This document shows positions 18,053 to 27,252 of a stretch of DNA of 64,000 nucleotides, piece by piece. How positions within the stretch are numbered: position 1 is the first letter of the stretch; the number at the start of each line of letters is the position of its first letter. The translations under genes were made by a program, and so were the position numbers. The DNA is taken from the NCBI RefSeq assembly GCF_001654495.1, contig NZ_CP015849.1, forward strand, positions 3,013,501-3,077,500. The letters run 5' to 3'. This DNA is from Streptomyces sp. SAT1. GTDB lineage: Bacteria > Actinomycetota > Actinomycetes > Streptomycetales > Streptomycetaceae. Below the pieces are notes generated by a model that saw only the letters and a program-made list of their open reading frames with translations, was not told the origin of the DNA and made no database searches.

Positions 18053-19045
18053 ATGCCCGACGATCTGGACCACAAAATCATCCACGGTCTGCAGTGCGCG
18101 CCACGGGTGTCGTTCCGGCGGCTCGGGGAAGTCATCGGCGTCTCCGAGCAGACCGTGGCGCGCCGCTACACCGCTCTGCGGCGGGACGGCATGCTGCGCG
18201 TCGTCGGGCTGGGCAACCTGAACGCCCGCGGCCAGGCGGAGTGGATCGCCCGGCTGCGCTGCCGCCCGGACGCGGTGGGCCCGCTGGCCCACTCACTGGC
18301 CCGCCGGTCCGAGGTGGCGTACGTCGGCATCGCCTCCGGCGGCTCGGAGATCATCTGCATCATCCGCTCCCCCGCCGGCACCGACCGCGACGACCTGCTG
18401 CTGCGCCAGCTGCCGCGGGCGGGCGCGGTCCTGGACGTCGACGTCGACCTGGTCGTACACGTCTACGGCGGCCCCGGCACCGCGCCCTGGACCGACCCCG
18501 ACGCCTCGCTCACCCCCGAGCAGGTGCGGCGGCTGACCGCCGGACGGCCCGTCCCGGCACTCTCGTCGCCGCCGCCGGGCGAACAGGACCTGCCGCTGCT
18601 GCGCGCGCTGGCCGAGGACGGCCGGGCCACCCACACCCACCTGGCCGAGGTCACCGGCTGGTCCAAGCCCCGGGTCGCCCGGCGCCTGGAGGTCCTGGAG
18701 GCGGCCGGCTCCCTCACCTACGACGTCGACACCCTGCCCGAGCGCCTCGGCTACCGGCTCAACGCCACCCTGTGGCTCCAGGTCGACCTGGAGCGGCTGC
18801 ACCAGGTCGGCGAGGAGATCGGCGGACACAACGAGTGCGCGTTCGCCGCCGCGATCAGCGGCCGGTACAACGTGATGGCCGTGGTCATCTGCCGGGACGC
18901 CCCCGGCTTCTACCGCTATCTCACCGACCGCCTGGCCCGCGTGGAGGGGATCCGCGGCTACGAGATCAGTGTGCGGGTGAACCGGCTCAAGCAGTCCGCC
19001 TCGCTCATCCATCAGGGGCGGCTGATCCATCCGTCGCTGGGATGA
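18053..19045 (+). CDS. Lrp/AsnC family regulator with two DNA-binding units
   Basis: 330 residues, about twice the usual Lrp length. The first unit has an AsnC-type helix-turn-helix (LDHKIIHGLQCAPRVSFRRLGE ... SEQTVARRYTAL) and an effector-like segment; the second (about residues 180-330) repeats it with LPLLRALAEDGRATHTHLAE ... SKPRVARRLEVLEAAG and an RAM-like domain ending in RVNRLKQSASLIHQGRLIHP. Such double-unit Lrp proteins are common in Streptomyces. It probably controls the divergent exporter gene 209 bp away in response to a small ligand. Confidence 0.85.
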   Translation: MPDDLDHKIIHGLQCAPRVSFRRLGEVIGVSEQTVARRYTALRRDGMLRVVGLGNLNARGQAEWIARLRCRPDAVGPLAHSLARRSEVAYVGIASGGSEIICIIRSPAGTDRDDLLLRQLPRAGAVLDVDVDLVVHVYGGPGTAPWTDPDASLTPEQVRRLTAGRPVPALSSPPPGEQDLPLLRALAEDGRATHTHLAEVTGWSKPRVARRLEVLEAAGSLTYDVDTLPERLGYRLNATLWLQVDLERLHQVGEEIGGHNECAFAAAISGRYNVMAVVICRDAPGFYRYLTDRLARVEGIRGYEISVRVNRLKQSASLIHQGRLIHPSLG

Positions 19046-19103
19046 CAGCTGAGGCGGGCCAGTGTGACGGTTGGGGGGCGTCGGTGAGGCGGGGCGCCGC
19101 TGA

Positions 19104-19148
19104 GGGGAGTCCGTGGGGGGGGCGTCCGTGGGGGGGCGTCCGTGGGGC
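19104..19148. repeat. G-rich tandem repeat
   Basis: About three copies of a 13-15-bp unit GGCGTCCGTGGGGG, with runs of 5-8 G on the plus strand. It lies between the Lrp gene and the phosphorylase gene, in a 191-bp intergenic region rich in G-tracts that could form a quadruplex in DNA or in the phosphorylase mRNA leader. Confidence 0.6.
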
Positions 19149-19236
19149 GAAGTGGGGGTGTCCTCGCGTACGGGGTCACGGCCGTCTTCACCCCATCGGA
19201 AGGATGATTCGGGGGAAACGGCCTAGGGTGCGGTGC

Positions 19237-20070
19237 ATGGCGAACGCAGAGATCGGTGTCATCGGCGGGTCCGGCTTCTACTCGTTCCTGGACGACGTGA
19301 CCGAGGTCCAGGTCGACACGCCGTACGGGTCACCCAGCGACTCCCTGTTCCTCGGGGAGGTCGCCGGCCGCCGGGTCGCCTTCCTGCCCCGGCACGGCCG
19401 CGGCCACCACCTCCCGCCGCACCGCATCAACTACCGGGCCAACCTGTGGGCGCTGCGCTCCGTGGGAGTGCGCCAGGTGCTCGGCCCGTGCGCGGTCGGC
19501 GGTCTGCGCCCGGAGTACGGGCCGGGCACCCTGCTGGTGCCGGACCAGTTCGTGGACCGGACGAAGTCCCGGGAGCAGACCTACTTCGACGGGCTGCCGC
19601 TGCCCGACGGCACGGTGCCGGGCGTGGTGCACGTCTCCCTGGCCGACCCCTACTGCCCCACCGGGCGGGCCGCCGCGCTGAAGGCCGCGCACGGGCGCGA
19701 CTGGGCCGCCGTGGACGGCGGCACCCTCGTCGTGGTGCAGGGGCCGCGTTTCTCCACCCGCGCCGAATCCCTGTGGCACCAGGCGCAGGGCTGGTCGGTG
19801 GTAGGCATGACCGGTCATCCCGAGGCGGCGCTCGCCCGTGAGCTGGAGCTCTGCTACACCTCGCTGACCCTGGTCACCGATCTCGACGCGGGCGCGGAGA
19901 GCGGCGAGGGCGTCTCCCACGAGGAGGTGCTGCGGGTGTTCGCCGCCAATGTGGAGCGGCTGCGCGGGGTGCTGTTCGACGCGGTGGCCGCGCTGCCCGC
20001 CGACGCGGAGCGGAACTGCCTGTGCGCGAGCGCGCTGGGCGGGATGGATCCGGGCTTCACGCTGCCGTAG
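19237..20070 (+). CDS. mtnP: S-methyl-5'-thioadenosine phosphorylase-like protein
   Basis: 277 residues. The PNP/MTAP fold is shown by GVIGGSGFYSF (phosphate site), RHGRGHHLPPHRINYRAN, QGPRFSTRAES and GMTGHPEAALARELELCYT. It cleaves methylthioadenosine (or a related nucleoside) with phosphate, salvaging adenine and methylthioribose-1-phosphate. The ATG at 19237 opens MANAEIGVIGGSG, the family start. Some actinobacterial members prefer methylthioinosine or inosine/guanosine; residues here do not let me choose. Confidence 0.88.
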   Translation: MANAEIGVIGGSGFYSFLDDVTEVQVDTPYGSPSDSLFLGEVAGRRVAFLPRHGRGHHLPPHRINYRANLWALRSVGVRQVLGPCAVGGLRPEYGPGTLLVPDQFVDRTKSREQTYFDGLPLPDGTVPGVVHVSLADPYCPTGRAAALKAAHGRDWAAVDGGTLVVVQGPRFSTRAESLWHQAQGWSVVGMTGHPEAALARELELCYTSLTLVTDLDAGAESGEGVSHEEVLRVFAANVERLRGVLFDAVAALPADAERNCLCASALGGMDPGFTLP

Positions 20071-20428
20071 GCGGCGCCGCGGGGGGTGGGTGCGGGCTGC
20101 TCTGCTCGGGAGGGAGCGAATCGGAGGGAGCGAATCGGAGGGGTCAGGACGGGCTCTGGGCGGGGCAGGACGGGCGTCCGGGCAGGACGGGCGTCCGGGC
20201 GGGCCGGGACGGCTGAGTGGGCCGGGACGGCTGGGCTGGGCGGGCCGGGTCGGGTCGGGTCGGGTCGGACGAGTGGGGACGCCCGGTCGGCGGAGGCTCT
20301 CCTTCGGGTGACGGGGTTGTCCACAACCAGTCGGTAGCCCACGGGCGCCGGCGGCGTTCGGCGCGAAGCCGCATCGTGGCATCGCAAGCCGGTCCCGCAC
20401 CGGTCCCCGAGCACAGGTGGTGGCTCCC
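20071..20428. repeat. Intergenic tract with short tandem repeats
   Basis: 358 bp without a gene. It contains GGGAGCGAATCGGA twice (about 20110-20140), CAGGACGGGCGTCCGGG twice (about 20165-20200), GGGCCGGGACGGCTG twice (about 20203-20235) and GGGTC/GGGTCG repeated four times (about 20243-20265). All are G-rich on the plus strand. The purpose is unknown; unit lengths and phase are not conserved. Confidence 0.6.
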
Positions 20429-21145
20429 ATGTCCCTGTCGTCCCCGCGTCCGGCCGCAGGCCCCTCTTCCTTCCCCCATGAGTCCGGCGGCGGTCCGTTC
20501 TCCCCGTATCCGCCCGAACCGCGCAGGCCGGGCCCGGTCCCGGGCGTGGACACCCCGGCGCCCTGCGAGGTGCCGCACTTCGCGCCCGTCCGGGTCCGGG
20601 GCGGGCAGTACAGGCTGCACCGGCTGCTGCGGCACCGCAGGCGCGCCGTGGCGGCCGGGCTGGCGGTGACGGCCGCCGCGCTGGTCACGGCGGGCCCGCG
20701 GCTGGCAGCGGAGCCCCCGCGCGGCGCTCCCGCCCGCGGACAGCCGCAGGGGGCGGCCGCCGGTCTCTCCCGCGGCCCGGCCCTCCGCCCCGCCGCCCGG
20801 ACGATGGCCGTCCCCGTGCGCATCGCCGACGCCGCGACGGTCAGGCTGCTGCGCCCCGGCGACCGGGTGGACGTGTTCGCCGTGGCGGACCCGGCGGCGG
20901 GCGGCCGGACCCGGATGATCGCGCGCGGGGCGCGCGTGAGAAAAGTCCCGCGGCCGGCCGGCGCCGACCCCGGCGCGAGCGCGCACATCGGTTCGACGGC
21001 GAACACCGACGAGGGCCGTTCCGCGCTGGCAGGCGGGCCGAGCGGCGAGGAGGACGCCCTGGTCACGCTGGCCGTGCCGCCCTCCACGGCGGCCCGGCTC
21101 GCCGGGGCGAGCGCGTCGGCCCGATTGGCGGTGACCCCGTGGTGA
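20429..21145 (+). CDS. CpaB/RcpC-like secreted or membrane protein
   Basis: 238 residues. A Pro-rich cytoplasmic start and an Arg-rich patch precede one membrane helix (AVAAGLAVTAAALVTAG, about residues 72-90). The outer part has MAVPVRIADAATVRLLRPGDRVDVFAV, the SAF/RcpC pattern of Flp-pilus assembly protein CpaB, and ends with LVTLAVPPSTAARLAGA. No other pilus genes are near, so a role in pili is not supported by context. An in-frame GTG at 20417 is an alternative start. It sits 57 bp before mscL and may share its transcript. Confidence 0.7.
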   Translation: MSLSSPRPAAGPSSFPHESGGGPFSPYPPEPRRPGPVPGVDTPAPCEVPHFAPVRVRGGQYRLHRLLRHRRRAVAAGLAVTAAALVTAGPRLAAEPPRGAPARGQPQGAAAGLSRGPALRPAARTMAVPVRIADAATVRLLRPGDRVDVFAVADPAAGGRTRMIARGARVRKVPRPAGADPGASAHIGSTANTDEGRSALAGGPSGEEDALVTLAVPPSTAARLAGASASARLAVTPW

Positions 21146-21202
21146 GGCTTAGGTTGCTGAGCTGTTTGTTCTACAACCTGTATGCCCGAGGAGTGTCCCG
21201 AG

Positions 21203-21670
21203 GTGAGTACGAAGAAGGACCCGAGCGTCTGGCAGGGCTTCAAAGCCTTCCTGATGCGCGGGAACGTCGTCGATCTGGCAGTCGCGGTGGTCGTCGGCGC
21301 CGCCTTCAGCAATATCGTCAACTCGGTGGTGAAGGGCGTGATCAACCCGGTCGTCGGGGCGATCGGCACCAAGAACCTCGACCACTACAGCTCGTGCCTC
21401 AGCTCCAGTTGCAAGAGCGACGACGGCATCCAGATCATGTGGGGCTCGGTCCTGGGCGCCACGCTCCAGTTCCTGATCACCGCGGCGGTGGTCTACTTCC
21501 TCATGGTCCTGCCCATGGCCAAGTTCCTGGCCCGCCAGAAGAAGGGCAAGGAGAGCGAGGAGGAGGCTCCCGAGGTCATCGAGAGCACGGAGCTCCAGGT
21601 GCTCAAGCAGATCCGCGACGAGCTGGTCTCGCAGCGCGGCGGCGACCACGACCGGATCAGCCGGGTCTGA
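21203..21670 (+). CDS. mscL: Large-conductance mechanosensitive channel MscL
   Basis: 155 residues. The first helix FLMRGNVVDLAVAVVVGAAF with the amphipathic N terminus, and the second helix LQFLITAAVVYFLMVLPMAKFL, are those of MscL; the periplasmic loop carries CLSSSCK, with two Cys unusual for the family. The charged C-terminal helix (STELQVLKQIRDEL) forms the cytoplasmic bundle. The pentamer releases solutes on osmotic downshock. GTG 21203 is preferred over ATG 21182 because GAGGAG stands before it and the extra seven residues are not conserved. Confidence 0.92.
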   Translation: MSTKKDPSVWQGFKAFLMRGNVVDLAVAVVVGAAFSNIVNSVVKGVINPVVGAIGTKNLDHYSSCLSSSCKSDDGIQIMWGSVLGATLQFLITAAVVYFLMVLPMAKFLARQKKGKESEEEAPEVIESTELQVLKQIRDELVSQRGGDHDRISRV

Positions 21671-21815
21671 CGCCTGACCGGCGCCGCCCGTCTCCCCCGT
21701 CTCCCACGTCTCGTCCGTCCCGCCCGCCTCGTCCAAGTACGGGACCGGGACCGCTCCTGTGGAGCGTGCCGGGCCCGGCCGGACGGGGCCGCCGGAGCAG
21801 GGCGCGGCGGGGCGG

Positions 21816-21986
21816 TCAGATGTGGTGCGGCGGCTTCTCGTCGAGGAAGCGCTTGAGGTCGGCGGCGGAGTCGCCGTCCGGGCGCTCGCCCCAGCCCCGG
21901 TCGGTGTCGTCCGTGGACTGCTGGCTCAGCGGGTCGTCGAAGATCAGCGCGGTCTTCGGGTCACGCGGCTCGGGGGCGCTACTCAT
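21816..21986 (-). CDS. Small conserved hydrophilic protein
   Basis: 56 residues, acidic and without membrane or signal segments: SSAPEPRDPKTALIFDD ... ending DLKRFLDEKPPHHI. I recognise it as a short Streptomyces protein usually found near mscL and ltrA but know no function. The stop faces mscL (convergent) and the start is 74 bp from the divergent ltrA start. Confidence 0.6.
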   Translation of the reverse strand: MSSAPEPRDPKTALIFDDPLSQQSTDDTDRGWGERPDGDSAADLKRFLDEKPPHHI

Positions 21987-22060
21987 GCCTCCAGGGTACG
22001 GTCCCCGGCAGGGGCGCCCGTCACGGGATTTTCCGGCCGCTTTCTGCTGTGCTGGGAACC

Positions 22061-23350
22061 ATGACGTCCAGTTCCGCTTCCGCTCCGGGATCCGGCTCCG
22101 CGGAGCCCTCCCGCGTCCCCCGGCCGCTGCGCCCGCTGACCGCTCGCGGCCGCCACGAGGCACACCGGGTGTCCTCACCGCTCGAACTCTTCATCGACCT
22201 GTGCTTCGTCGTGGCGATCGCGCAGGCGGGCGCGGAGCTGGTCCACGCGGTGGCGGAGGGCCACGCGGGGCAGGGCATCCTGAACTACGCGATGGCGTTC
22301 TTCGCCATCTGGTGGGCCTGGATGAACTTCTCCTGGTTCGCCTCGGCGTACGACAACGACGACGTGCTCTACCGGCTCGTCACCCTGGTGCAGGTCGCCG
22401 GTGTGCTGGTGCTGGCGGCGGGCATCTCGCGGGCCTTCGCCGAGCACGACTTCTTCCTGGTCTGGCTCGGTTACGTGATCATGCGGGTGGCGATGGCCAC
22501 CCAGTGGCTGCGCGCGGCGCGCAACGCCGGGGGCGCGGAGCGGCGCATGGCGCTGAGGTACGCGGCCGGCGTGCTGCTGTGCCAGGTCGGCTGGCTGGGC
22601 CTGGTCCTGCTGCCGGAGCCGGACCGGCCGTGGGTGTTCCTGGTGATGGTCGTCGCGGAGCTGGCGGTGCCGGTGTACGCGGAGCGGGCGTACGCGACCT
22701 CCTGGCATCCGCACCACATCGCCGAACGGTACGGGCTGTTCACCATCATCGTGCTGGGCGAGACGGTCGCGGCGGCCACGGTCGCGGTGAAGTCGGCCGC
22801 CGACGAGGACTTCGCGCTGGGCGAGCTGCTGCCGATCGCGGCGGGCGGTCTCCTGATCGTCTTCTCCGCCTGGTGGATCTACTTCGTGGTGCCGATCCAC
22901 GGCCATCTGCGTTCCAACCGCGAGTCGTTCCTGTGGGGATACGGCCACTACGTGATCCTCGCCTCGGCGGCGGCGATCGGCGCGGGTCTCGAGGTGGCGG
23001 TGGAGCAGGCCGTCGGCAAGAGCCGGCTGTCCACCCTGGCGGCGTCGGCCGCCGTGACCCTGCCGACCGCGCTGTACCTGATCACGGTCTGGGCGCTGCA
23101 CGCCCGGCACTTCAAGGTGGGCATCGCCCAGCAGCTCGTCCTGCCGACGGCCGCCCTGCTGGTGATCTGCTGCACTTTCCTGGGCGAGTGGGCGGTGTTC
23201 GCCGCGGGCGTCGTCTCGGCGCTCGCGGTGGCGACGGGAGTCACCCTGACCGCGCGGATGTATGCCGGAAGCGGGGCGAGCGGAGGGAGCGGCACGGGCG
23301 GAGGGAGCGGGGCGAGCGGAGGGAGCGGGGCGACGCGCCGGGAGGCGTGA
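22061..23350 (+). CDS. ltrA: Low temperature requirement protein A family membrane protein
   Basis: 429 residues, about 11-12 membrane helices. The LtrA signature VSSPLELFIDLCFVVAIAQ follows a hydrophilic start, and ERYGLFTIIVLGETV is the second conserved block. The family is named from a Listeria cold-growth mutant; its biochemical role is unknown. The last 30 residues are Gly/Ser repeats (GSGASGGSGTGGGSGASG) encoded by a GGAGCGGGGCGAGCGGAGG-type DNA repeat at about 23272-23333, likely slippage-prone. A P1 peptidase gene follows after 51 bp. Confidence 0.85.
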   Translation: MTSSSASAPGSGSAEPSRVPRPLRPLTARGRHEAHRVSSPLELFIDLCFVVAIAQAGAELVHAVAEGHAGQGILNYAMAFFAIWWAWMNFSWFASAYDNDDVLYRLVTLVQVAGVLVLAAGISRAFAEHDFFLVWLGYVIMRVAMATQWLRAARNAGGAERRMALRYAAGVLLCQVGWLGLVLLPEPDRPWVFLVMVVAELAVPVYAERAYATSWHPHHIAERYGLFTIIVLGETVAAATVAVKSAADEDFALGELLPIAAGGLLIVFSAWWIYFVVPIHGHLRSNRESFLWGYGHYVILASAAAIGAGLEVAVEQAVGKSRLSTLAASAAVTLPTALYLITVWALHARHFKVGIAQQLVLPTAALLVICCTFLGEWAVFAAGVVSALAVATGVTLTARMYAGSGASGGSGTGGGSGASGGSGATRREA

Positions 23351-23401
23351 GGGCGGTCGGCCGCCGAGGCGGGCCGGGGCGGCGGGGAGAGACTGGCTGC
23401 C

Positions 23402-24442
23402 ATGACAGTTGACGCGTTGACGGATGTCGCCGGGGTGCGGGTGGGGCATGCGACCCGGACCGGCGGCGGGTGGCTCACCGGTACGACGGTCGTGCTGGCG
23501 CCGGAGGGCGGTGCCGTGGCCGCCGTGGACGTGCGGGGCGGCGGGCCCGGCACCAAGGAGACCGACGCGCTCGATCCGCGCAACCTGGTGCGGACGGTGG
23601 AGGCGGTGGTCCTGACCGGCGGCAGTGCGTACGGGCTCGACGCCGCCTCCGGGGTGATGGCCTGGCTGGAGGAGCGCGGGCGCGGGGTGCGGGTCGGCCC
23701 CGATCCGGCGCACGTCGTGCCGGTGGTGCCCGCGGCCTGTGTCTTCGATCTGGGCCGGGGCGGCGACTTCCGGGCCCGGCCGGACGCGGCCACCGGACGG
23801 GCCGCGGTGGAGGCCGCCGCCGCGAGCGGACCGGGGGCGGCCGTGCCCCAGGGATGCGTGGGGGCGGGGACGGGAGCGGCCGTGGGCCCGCTCAAGGGCG
23901 GGGTCGGCACGGCGAGCACGGTGCTCGCCTCGGGCGTCACGGTGGCGGCGCTCGTGGTGGCCAACGCGGCCGGATCGGCGGTGGATCCGGAGACGGGGGT
24001 GCTGTACGGGGAGTTGTTCCAGGGGCGGGCCGTGTATCCCGAGGCGCGGGTGCACGAGGACGCGCGCCGCCGGATCGCTCGGGCCGCCGCGCGCAACGCG
24101 CCGCCGCCGCTGAACACCACGCTCGCGGTGGTCGCGACCGACGCGGAGCTGTCCAAGGCCCAGGCGCAGAAGCTCGCGGGCACGGCACACGACGGTATCG
24201 CGCGGGCCGTTCGGCCGGTGCATCTGCTCAACGACGGCGACACGGTGTTCGCCCTGGCCACCGGGGCCCGGCCGCTGGAGGCCGGTCTGGGCACCGGCGG
24301 GCCGCTCGCCCTGAACGAGGTGCTGGCGGCGGGCGCGGACACCGTGACCCGCGCGATCGTCAACGCCGTCCGCGCCGCCGTACCGGTGGACGGACCGGGG
24401 GGAACATGGCCGGCCTACCGGGAGTTGTACGGACAGCGGTGA
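23402..24442 (+). CDS. P1 family peptidase (DmpA/NylC-type N-terminal nucleophile hydrolase)
   Basis: 346 residues. The N-terminal VAGVRVGHAT and LTGGSAYGLDAASGV blocks define the family. PLNTTLAVVATDA near residue 240 is the autocleavage site: cutting between Asn and Thr would free Thr as nucleophile, as in the nylon-oligomer hydrolase NylC, whereas DmpA uses Ser. Members cleave N-terminal residues or beta-peptides and amide oligomers. Intracellular; no signal peptide. The ATG start gives the standard MTVDALTDVAGVRVG N terminus. Confidence 0.85.
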   Translation: MTVDALTDVAGVRVGHATRTGGGWLTGTTVVLAPEGGAVAAVDVRGGGPGTKETDALDPRNLVRTVEAVVLTGGSAYGLDAASGVMAWLEERGRGVRVGPDPAHVVPVVPAACVFDLGRGGDFRARPDAATGRAAVEAAAASGPGAAVPQGCVGAGTGAAVGPLKGGVGTASTVLASGVTVAALVVANAAGSAVDPETGVLYGELFQGRAVYPEARVHEDARRRIARAAARNAPPPLNTTLAVVATDAELSKAQAQKLAGTAHDGIARAVRPVHLLNDGDTVFALATGARPLEAGLGTGGPLALNEVLAAGADTVTRAIVNAVRAAVPVDGPGGTWPAYRELYGQR

Positions 24443-24626
24443 ACGGGGAGGGAGCCGGGGGGACCTGAGGGACCGACGGGCCTTGTGTGCCGACGGGCTT
24501 TCGATTGTCGCGGTTCTGTCACGTGAAGGCGTTTCGGCCGACCTGCGGGAACCTCGCGGGGGCTCCGCCGACTCTCTCTCCACGCACGCAAGCCAATCAC
24601 TCACTTCACACGACCTGGAGCAGCCC

Positions 24627-25847
24627 GTGACAACGCCGGACATAGCAGCGCGGCGCATACTGGGGGCCTGTGCCGCCCTGATGGTCGGCACCCTCACCCT
24701 CACCGGATGCGGCGGCGACGCCAAGGCCAACGACGACGGCAAGGGCGGCGGCAAGGACACCGTCAAGACCTCCACGGCCAAGATCACGATCTCGGCGAAG
24801 GACGGGGCCACCGGCGCGTCGATCAACGCGACCGGGGTGAAGGTCAGCGACGGAAAGCTGACCGACGTGAAGATGACCGTCGCGGGTTCGGGCAAGGAGG
24901 TGCCGGGTTCGATCTCGGCGGACGGCGCCACCTGGAAGCCGAAGGAGCAGCTGGACCGCGGCACCAAGTACCAGCTGTCGGCCACGGCCAGGGACTCCGC
25001 CGGCCGGGTGGCCGCCGCCAACTCCATCTTCACGACCGTCACCACGTCGAACAGCTTCATCGGCACGTACACGCCGGACAACGGCACGACGGTGGGCGTC
25101 GGCATGCCGGTGTCGTTCACCTTCGACAAGGCGATCACCGACAAGAAGACCGTGCAGTCGCACATCACGGTGACCTCCAGCAGCGGTCAGCAGGTCGTCG
25201 GCCACTGGTTCGGCGCCCAGCGGCTCGACTTCCGCCCCGAGGAGTACTGGAAGGCCGGTTCCAAGGTCACGATGAACATCGACCTGGACGGCGTGCAGGG
25301 CGCGAACGGCGTCTTCGGCGTGCAGAAGAAGAGCGTGAGCTTCACAGTCGGGCGTTCGCAGGTCTCCACGGTGGACGTCAACACGCAGACCATGACGGTG
25401 GTCCGGGACGGACAGACCGTCAAGACGATCCCGGTCTCCACGGGCAGCCCGGAGCACACGACGTACAACGGGCAGATGGTGATCTCGGAGAAGTTCACCC
25501 AGACCCGGATGAACAGCCAGACCGTCGGCCTGGGCGGGGAGTACGACATCCCGGACGTCCCGCACGCGATGCGGCTGACGACGTCCGGCACCTTCCTCCA
25601 CGGCAACTACTGGTACAACCCGGGCAATCCGCCCTTCGGTCAGAGCGGGACCAGCCACGGCTGCGTGGGCATGAAGGACGTGCGGGGCGCGCAGGGCGAC
25701 ACCCCGGCCAAGTGGTTCTACGACAGCTCGCTCGTCGGTGACGTCGTGATCGTGAAGCACTCCCCCGACAAGACGGTCGCCCCGGACAACGGCCTCAACG
25801 GCTGGAACATGTCGTGGAGCGAGTGGACCGCGGGCAGCGCCGGCTGA
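24627..25847 (+). CDS. Lipoprotein L,D-transpeptidase
   Basis: 406 residues from GTG 24627. A lipobox LTLTGC ends the signal peptide, so the protein is anchored outside the membrane. Two Ig-like domains (about 45-240) precede the YkuD catalytic domain, whose nucleophile is the Cys of SGTSHGCVGM near residue 350, with the upstream HGNYWY. Such enzymes form 3-3 crosslinks in peptidoglycan, resistant to most beta-lactams, and are numerous in Streptomyces. A strong terminator follows 46 bp later. Confidence 0.92.
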   Translation: MTTPDIAARRILGACAALMVGTLTLTGCGGDAKANDDGKGGGKDTVKTSTAKITISAKDGATGASINATGVKVSDGKLTDVKMTVAGSGKEVPGSISADGATWKPKEQLDRGTKYQLSATARDSAGRVAAANSIFTTVTTSNSFIGTYTPDNGTTVGVGMPVSFTFDKAITDKKTVQSHITVTSSSGQQVVGHWFGAQRLDFRPEEYWKAGSKVTMNIDLDGVQGANGVFGVQKKSVSFTVGRSQVSTVDVNTQTMTVVRDGQTVKTIPVSTGSPEHTTYNGQMVISEKFTQTRMNSQTVGLGGEYDIPDVPHAMRLTTSGTFLHGNYWYNPGNPPFGQSGTSHGCVGMKDVRGAQGDTPAKWFYDSSLVGDVVIVKHSPDKTVAPDNGLNGWNMSWSEWTAGSAG

Positions 25848-25893
25848 CCACTCCTGCGCCACAAGGGGCCGCTGAACAGCGGATTCTGACGGT

Positions 25894-25939
25894 ACGGCCG
25901 GGCCGCGCGGGAACTTCTCGTGCGGCCCGGCCGTTTTTC
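25894..25939 (+). terminator. Rho-independent terminator
   Basis: 13-bp perfect stem ACGGCCGGGCCGC (25894-25906) with 25922-25934, followed by TTTTCC. It has the classical G+C stem and U tail and ends the L,D-transpeptidase transcript. Confidence 0.92.
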
Positions 25940-26033
25940 CGGCGTACGTTTTCTCGGTTCCCGGACATGATGTCCCGCCGAGGGGCTACGGTATGCACCC
26001 ACCAGGTGACATGCAGCAACGCCGGGAGAAGCC

Positions 26034-26780
26034 TTGAGCGTTCCGTACGAGACGACCGCGTACGAACCACACCCGTCGCCCGAGTCTCCGGAGGAGCACC
26101 TCGCGCGACTCCTCGGCCGTGCGCTGAACTCCTTCGAGTTGCCGGACGAGACGATACGCCGGCTGGACTGCGCGCTGGCGTACGACGGCTCGCTGCACTC
26201 CGCGCACCACAGCGCGGGACTGCACCGCGAGACGTACCGGCACACCTGGCTGCTCGCCGACGGCTCGGCCCTCACGCTCTGGGAGCTGGTGCACAACACC
26301 GCCCCGGGCGGCGAGGCGCACCACGAGGTGTATCTCGACGAGGAGGAGCTGGGCACGGCCACCGGACGGCTCCCCTTACCGCCCGACGCACCGGAGTTCG
26401 AACTGCCGGTGCTCGTCCCGCTCTCCGCGATCCCCGAGACCCGGCACGCGTACGCCCCCGGCGACGCCGCCGACCACGCGCGCCGCCTGCTGCGCCGCGC
26501 GGAGAACGCGGACCGGCCCGGCGCCGAGACCGCCTCCCGGCTGGAGACGGCGGCCGGGCACCAGATCACCCAGGCCTTCGGCCGCCCCTGCCGCGCGGGC
26601 CGCGCCGGGCTGGGATTCTCCCTCTACGAGCACGCGTTCCTGCTGCGCGACGGCGCGGAGGTCTCCCTCTGGGAGGTGGAGCACACGGCGACGCCGGACG
26701 GCCGACACATGTGCGAGGTGTACGCCACGGAGGACGCGGCCCGGGACGCGATGGAGCGGCGGGCGGCGCAGCTCTCCTGA
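26034..26780 (+). CDS. Conserved Streptomyces protein, DUF6227-like
   Basis: 248 residues from TTG 26034, preceded by GGGAGA. Two related halves are visible: ...LADGSALTLWELVHNTAPGGEAHHEVY and ...LRDGAEVSLWEVEHTATPDGRHMCEVY, an internal duplication of a beta-rich unit separated by a helical segment (DHARRLLRRAENAD). No signal or membrane segment. I believe this is the family catalogued as DUF6227, restricted to Streptomyces and relatives; function unknown. Confidence 0.65.
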   Translation: MSVPYETTAYEPHPSPESPEEHLARLLGRALNSFELPDETIRRLDCALAYDGSLHSAHHSAGLHRETYRHTWLLADGSALTLWELVHNTAPGGEAHHEVYLDEEELGTATGRLPLPPDAPEFELPVLVPLSAIPETRHAYAPGDAADHARRLLRRAENADRPGAETASRLETAAGHQITQAFGRPCRAGRAGLGFSLYEHAFLLRDGAEVSLWEVEHTATPDGRHMCEVYATEDAARDAMERRAAQLS

Positions 26781-26853
26781 GCGGGGCACCTGACGTCTTA
26801 CCCCGGGCGCCGGACTTCGGACACCCGGCTTCGCACGCCGCGCGAGGCTCCGG

Positions 26854-27114
26854 TCAGCGGCCGTCGCCGAGGCGGCGCACCAGACCGGCGAAGGCGTCTC
26901 GCTCCGCCGGCGTCAGCTCCACGTACTCCCGGTGCGGGCCGGAGCCGGAGCCCGGCTGGGACGGCAGCGCGCGCAGCACGGGCGGCTGCGGCCGGCGGCG
27001 GATCTCGAACCGGAGGCCGAAGCGGTAGCCGGCCAGGCCGACGGCGCAGGCGAGGATCAGCACGGCGGGCAGGACCACGCCGAACCAGACCAGGAACGGG
27101 ACATGCTCAGGCAT
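26854..27114 (-). CDS. Small membrane protein
   Basis: 86 residues: one N-terminal membrane helix (FLVWFGVVLPAVLILACAVGLAGY, about 7-31) followed by a basic stretch and a cytoplasmic tail ending ELTPAERDAFAGLVRRLGDGR. The tail resembles the end of other small Streptomyces envelope proteins. Downstream of the fru operon terminator, so it probably has its own promoter. Function unknown. Confidence 0.6.
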   Translation of the reverse strand: MPEHVPFLVWFGVVLPAVLILACAVGLAGYRFGLRFEIRRRPQPPVLRALPSQPGSGSGPHREYVELTPAERDAFAGLVRRLGDGR

Positions 27115-27130
27115 GCCTTCAAGTGAACAC

Positions 27131-27160
27131 CACGGTCCGGGGCATGAGCCCCGGACCGTG
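27131..27160 (-). terminator. Terminator of the fru operon
   Basis: Perfect inverted repeat CACGGTCCGGGGC (27131-27143) / 27148-27160 with a four-base loop, about 90 bp beyond the fruA stop in the direction of its transcription. Confidence 0.85.
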
Positions 27161-27252
27161 ACGTATCTCGCAGGTGACGTGAACTACTCACCACGCCCCA
27201 AAGGTTCAAAAGGGGCAGGCGGGTGGTGGGGCGGGAGGCGGTGCGACGGCCC

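Noticed and set aside
22175..25168. 997-codon minus-strand frame across ltrA, the P1 peptidase and the transpeptidase
   Set aside because: Shadow frame spanning three recognised genes on the other strand; no ribosome binding site or domain.
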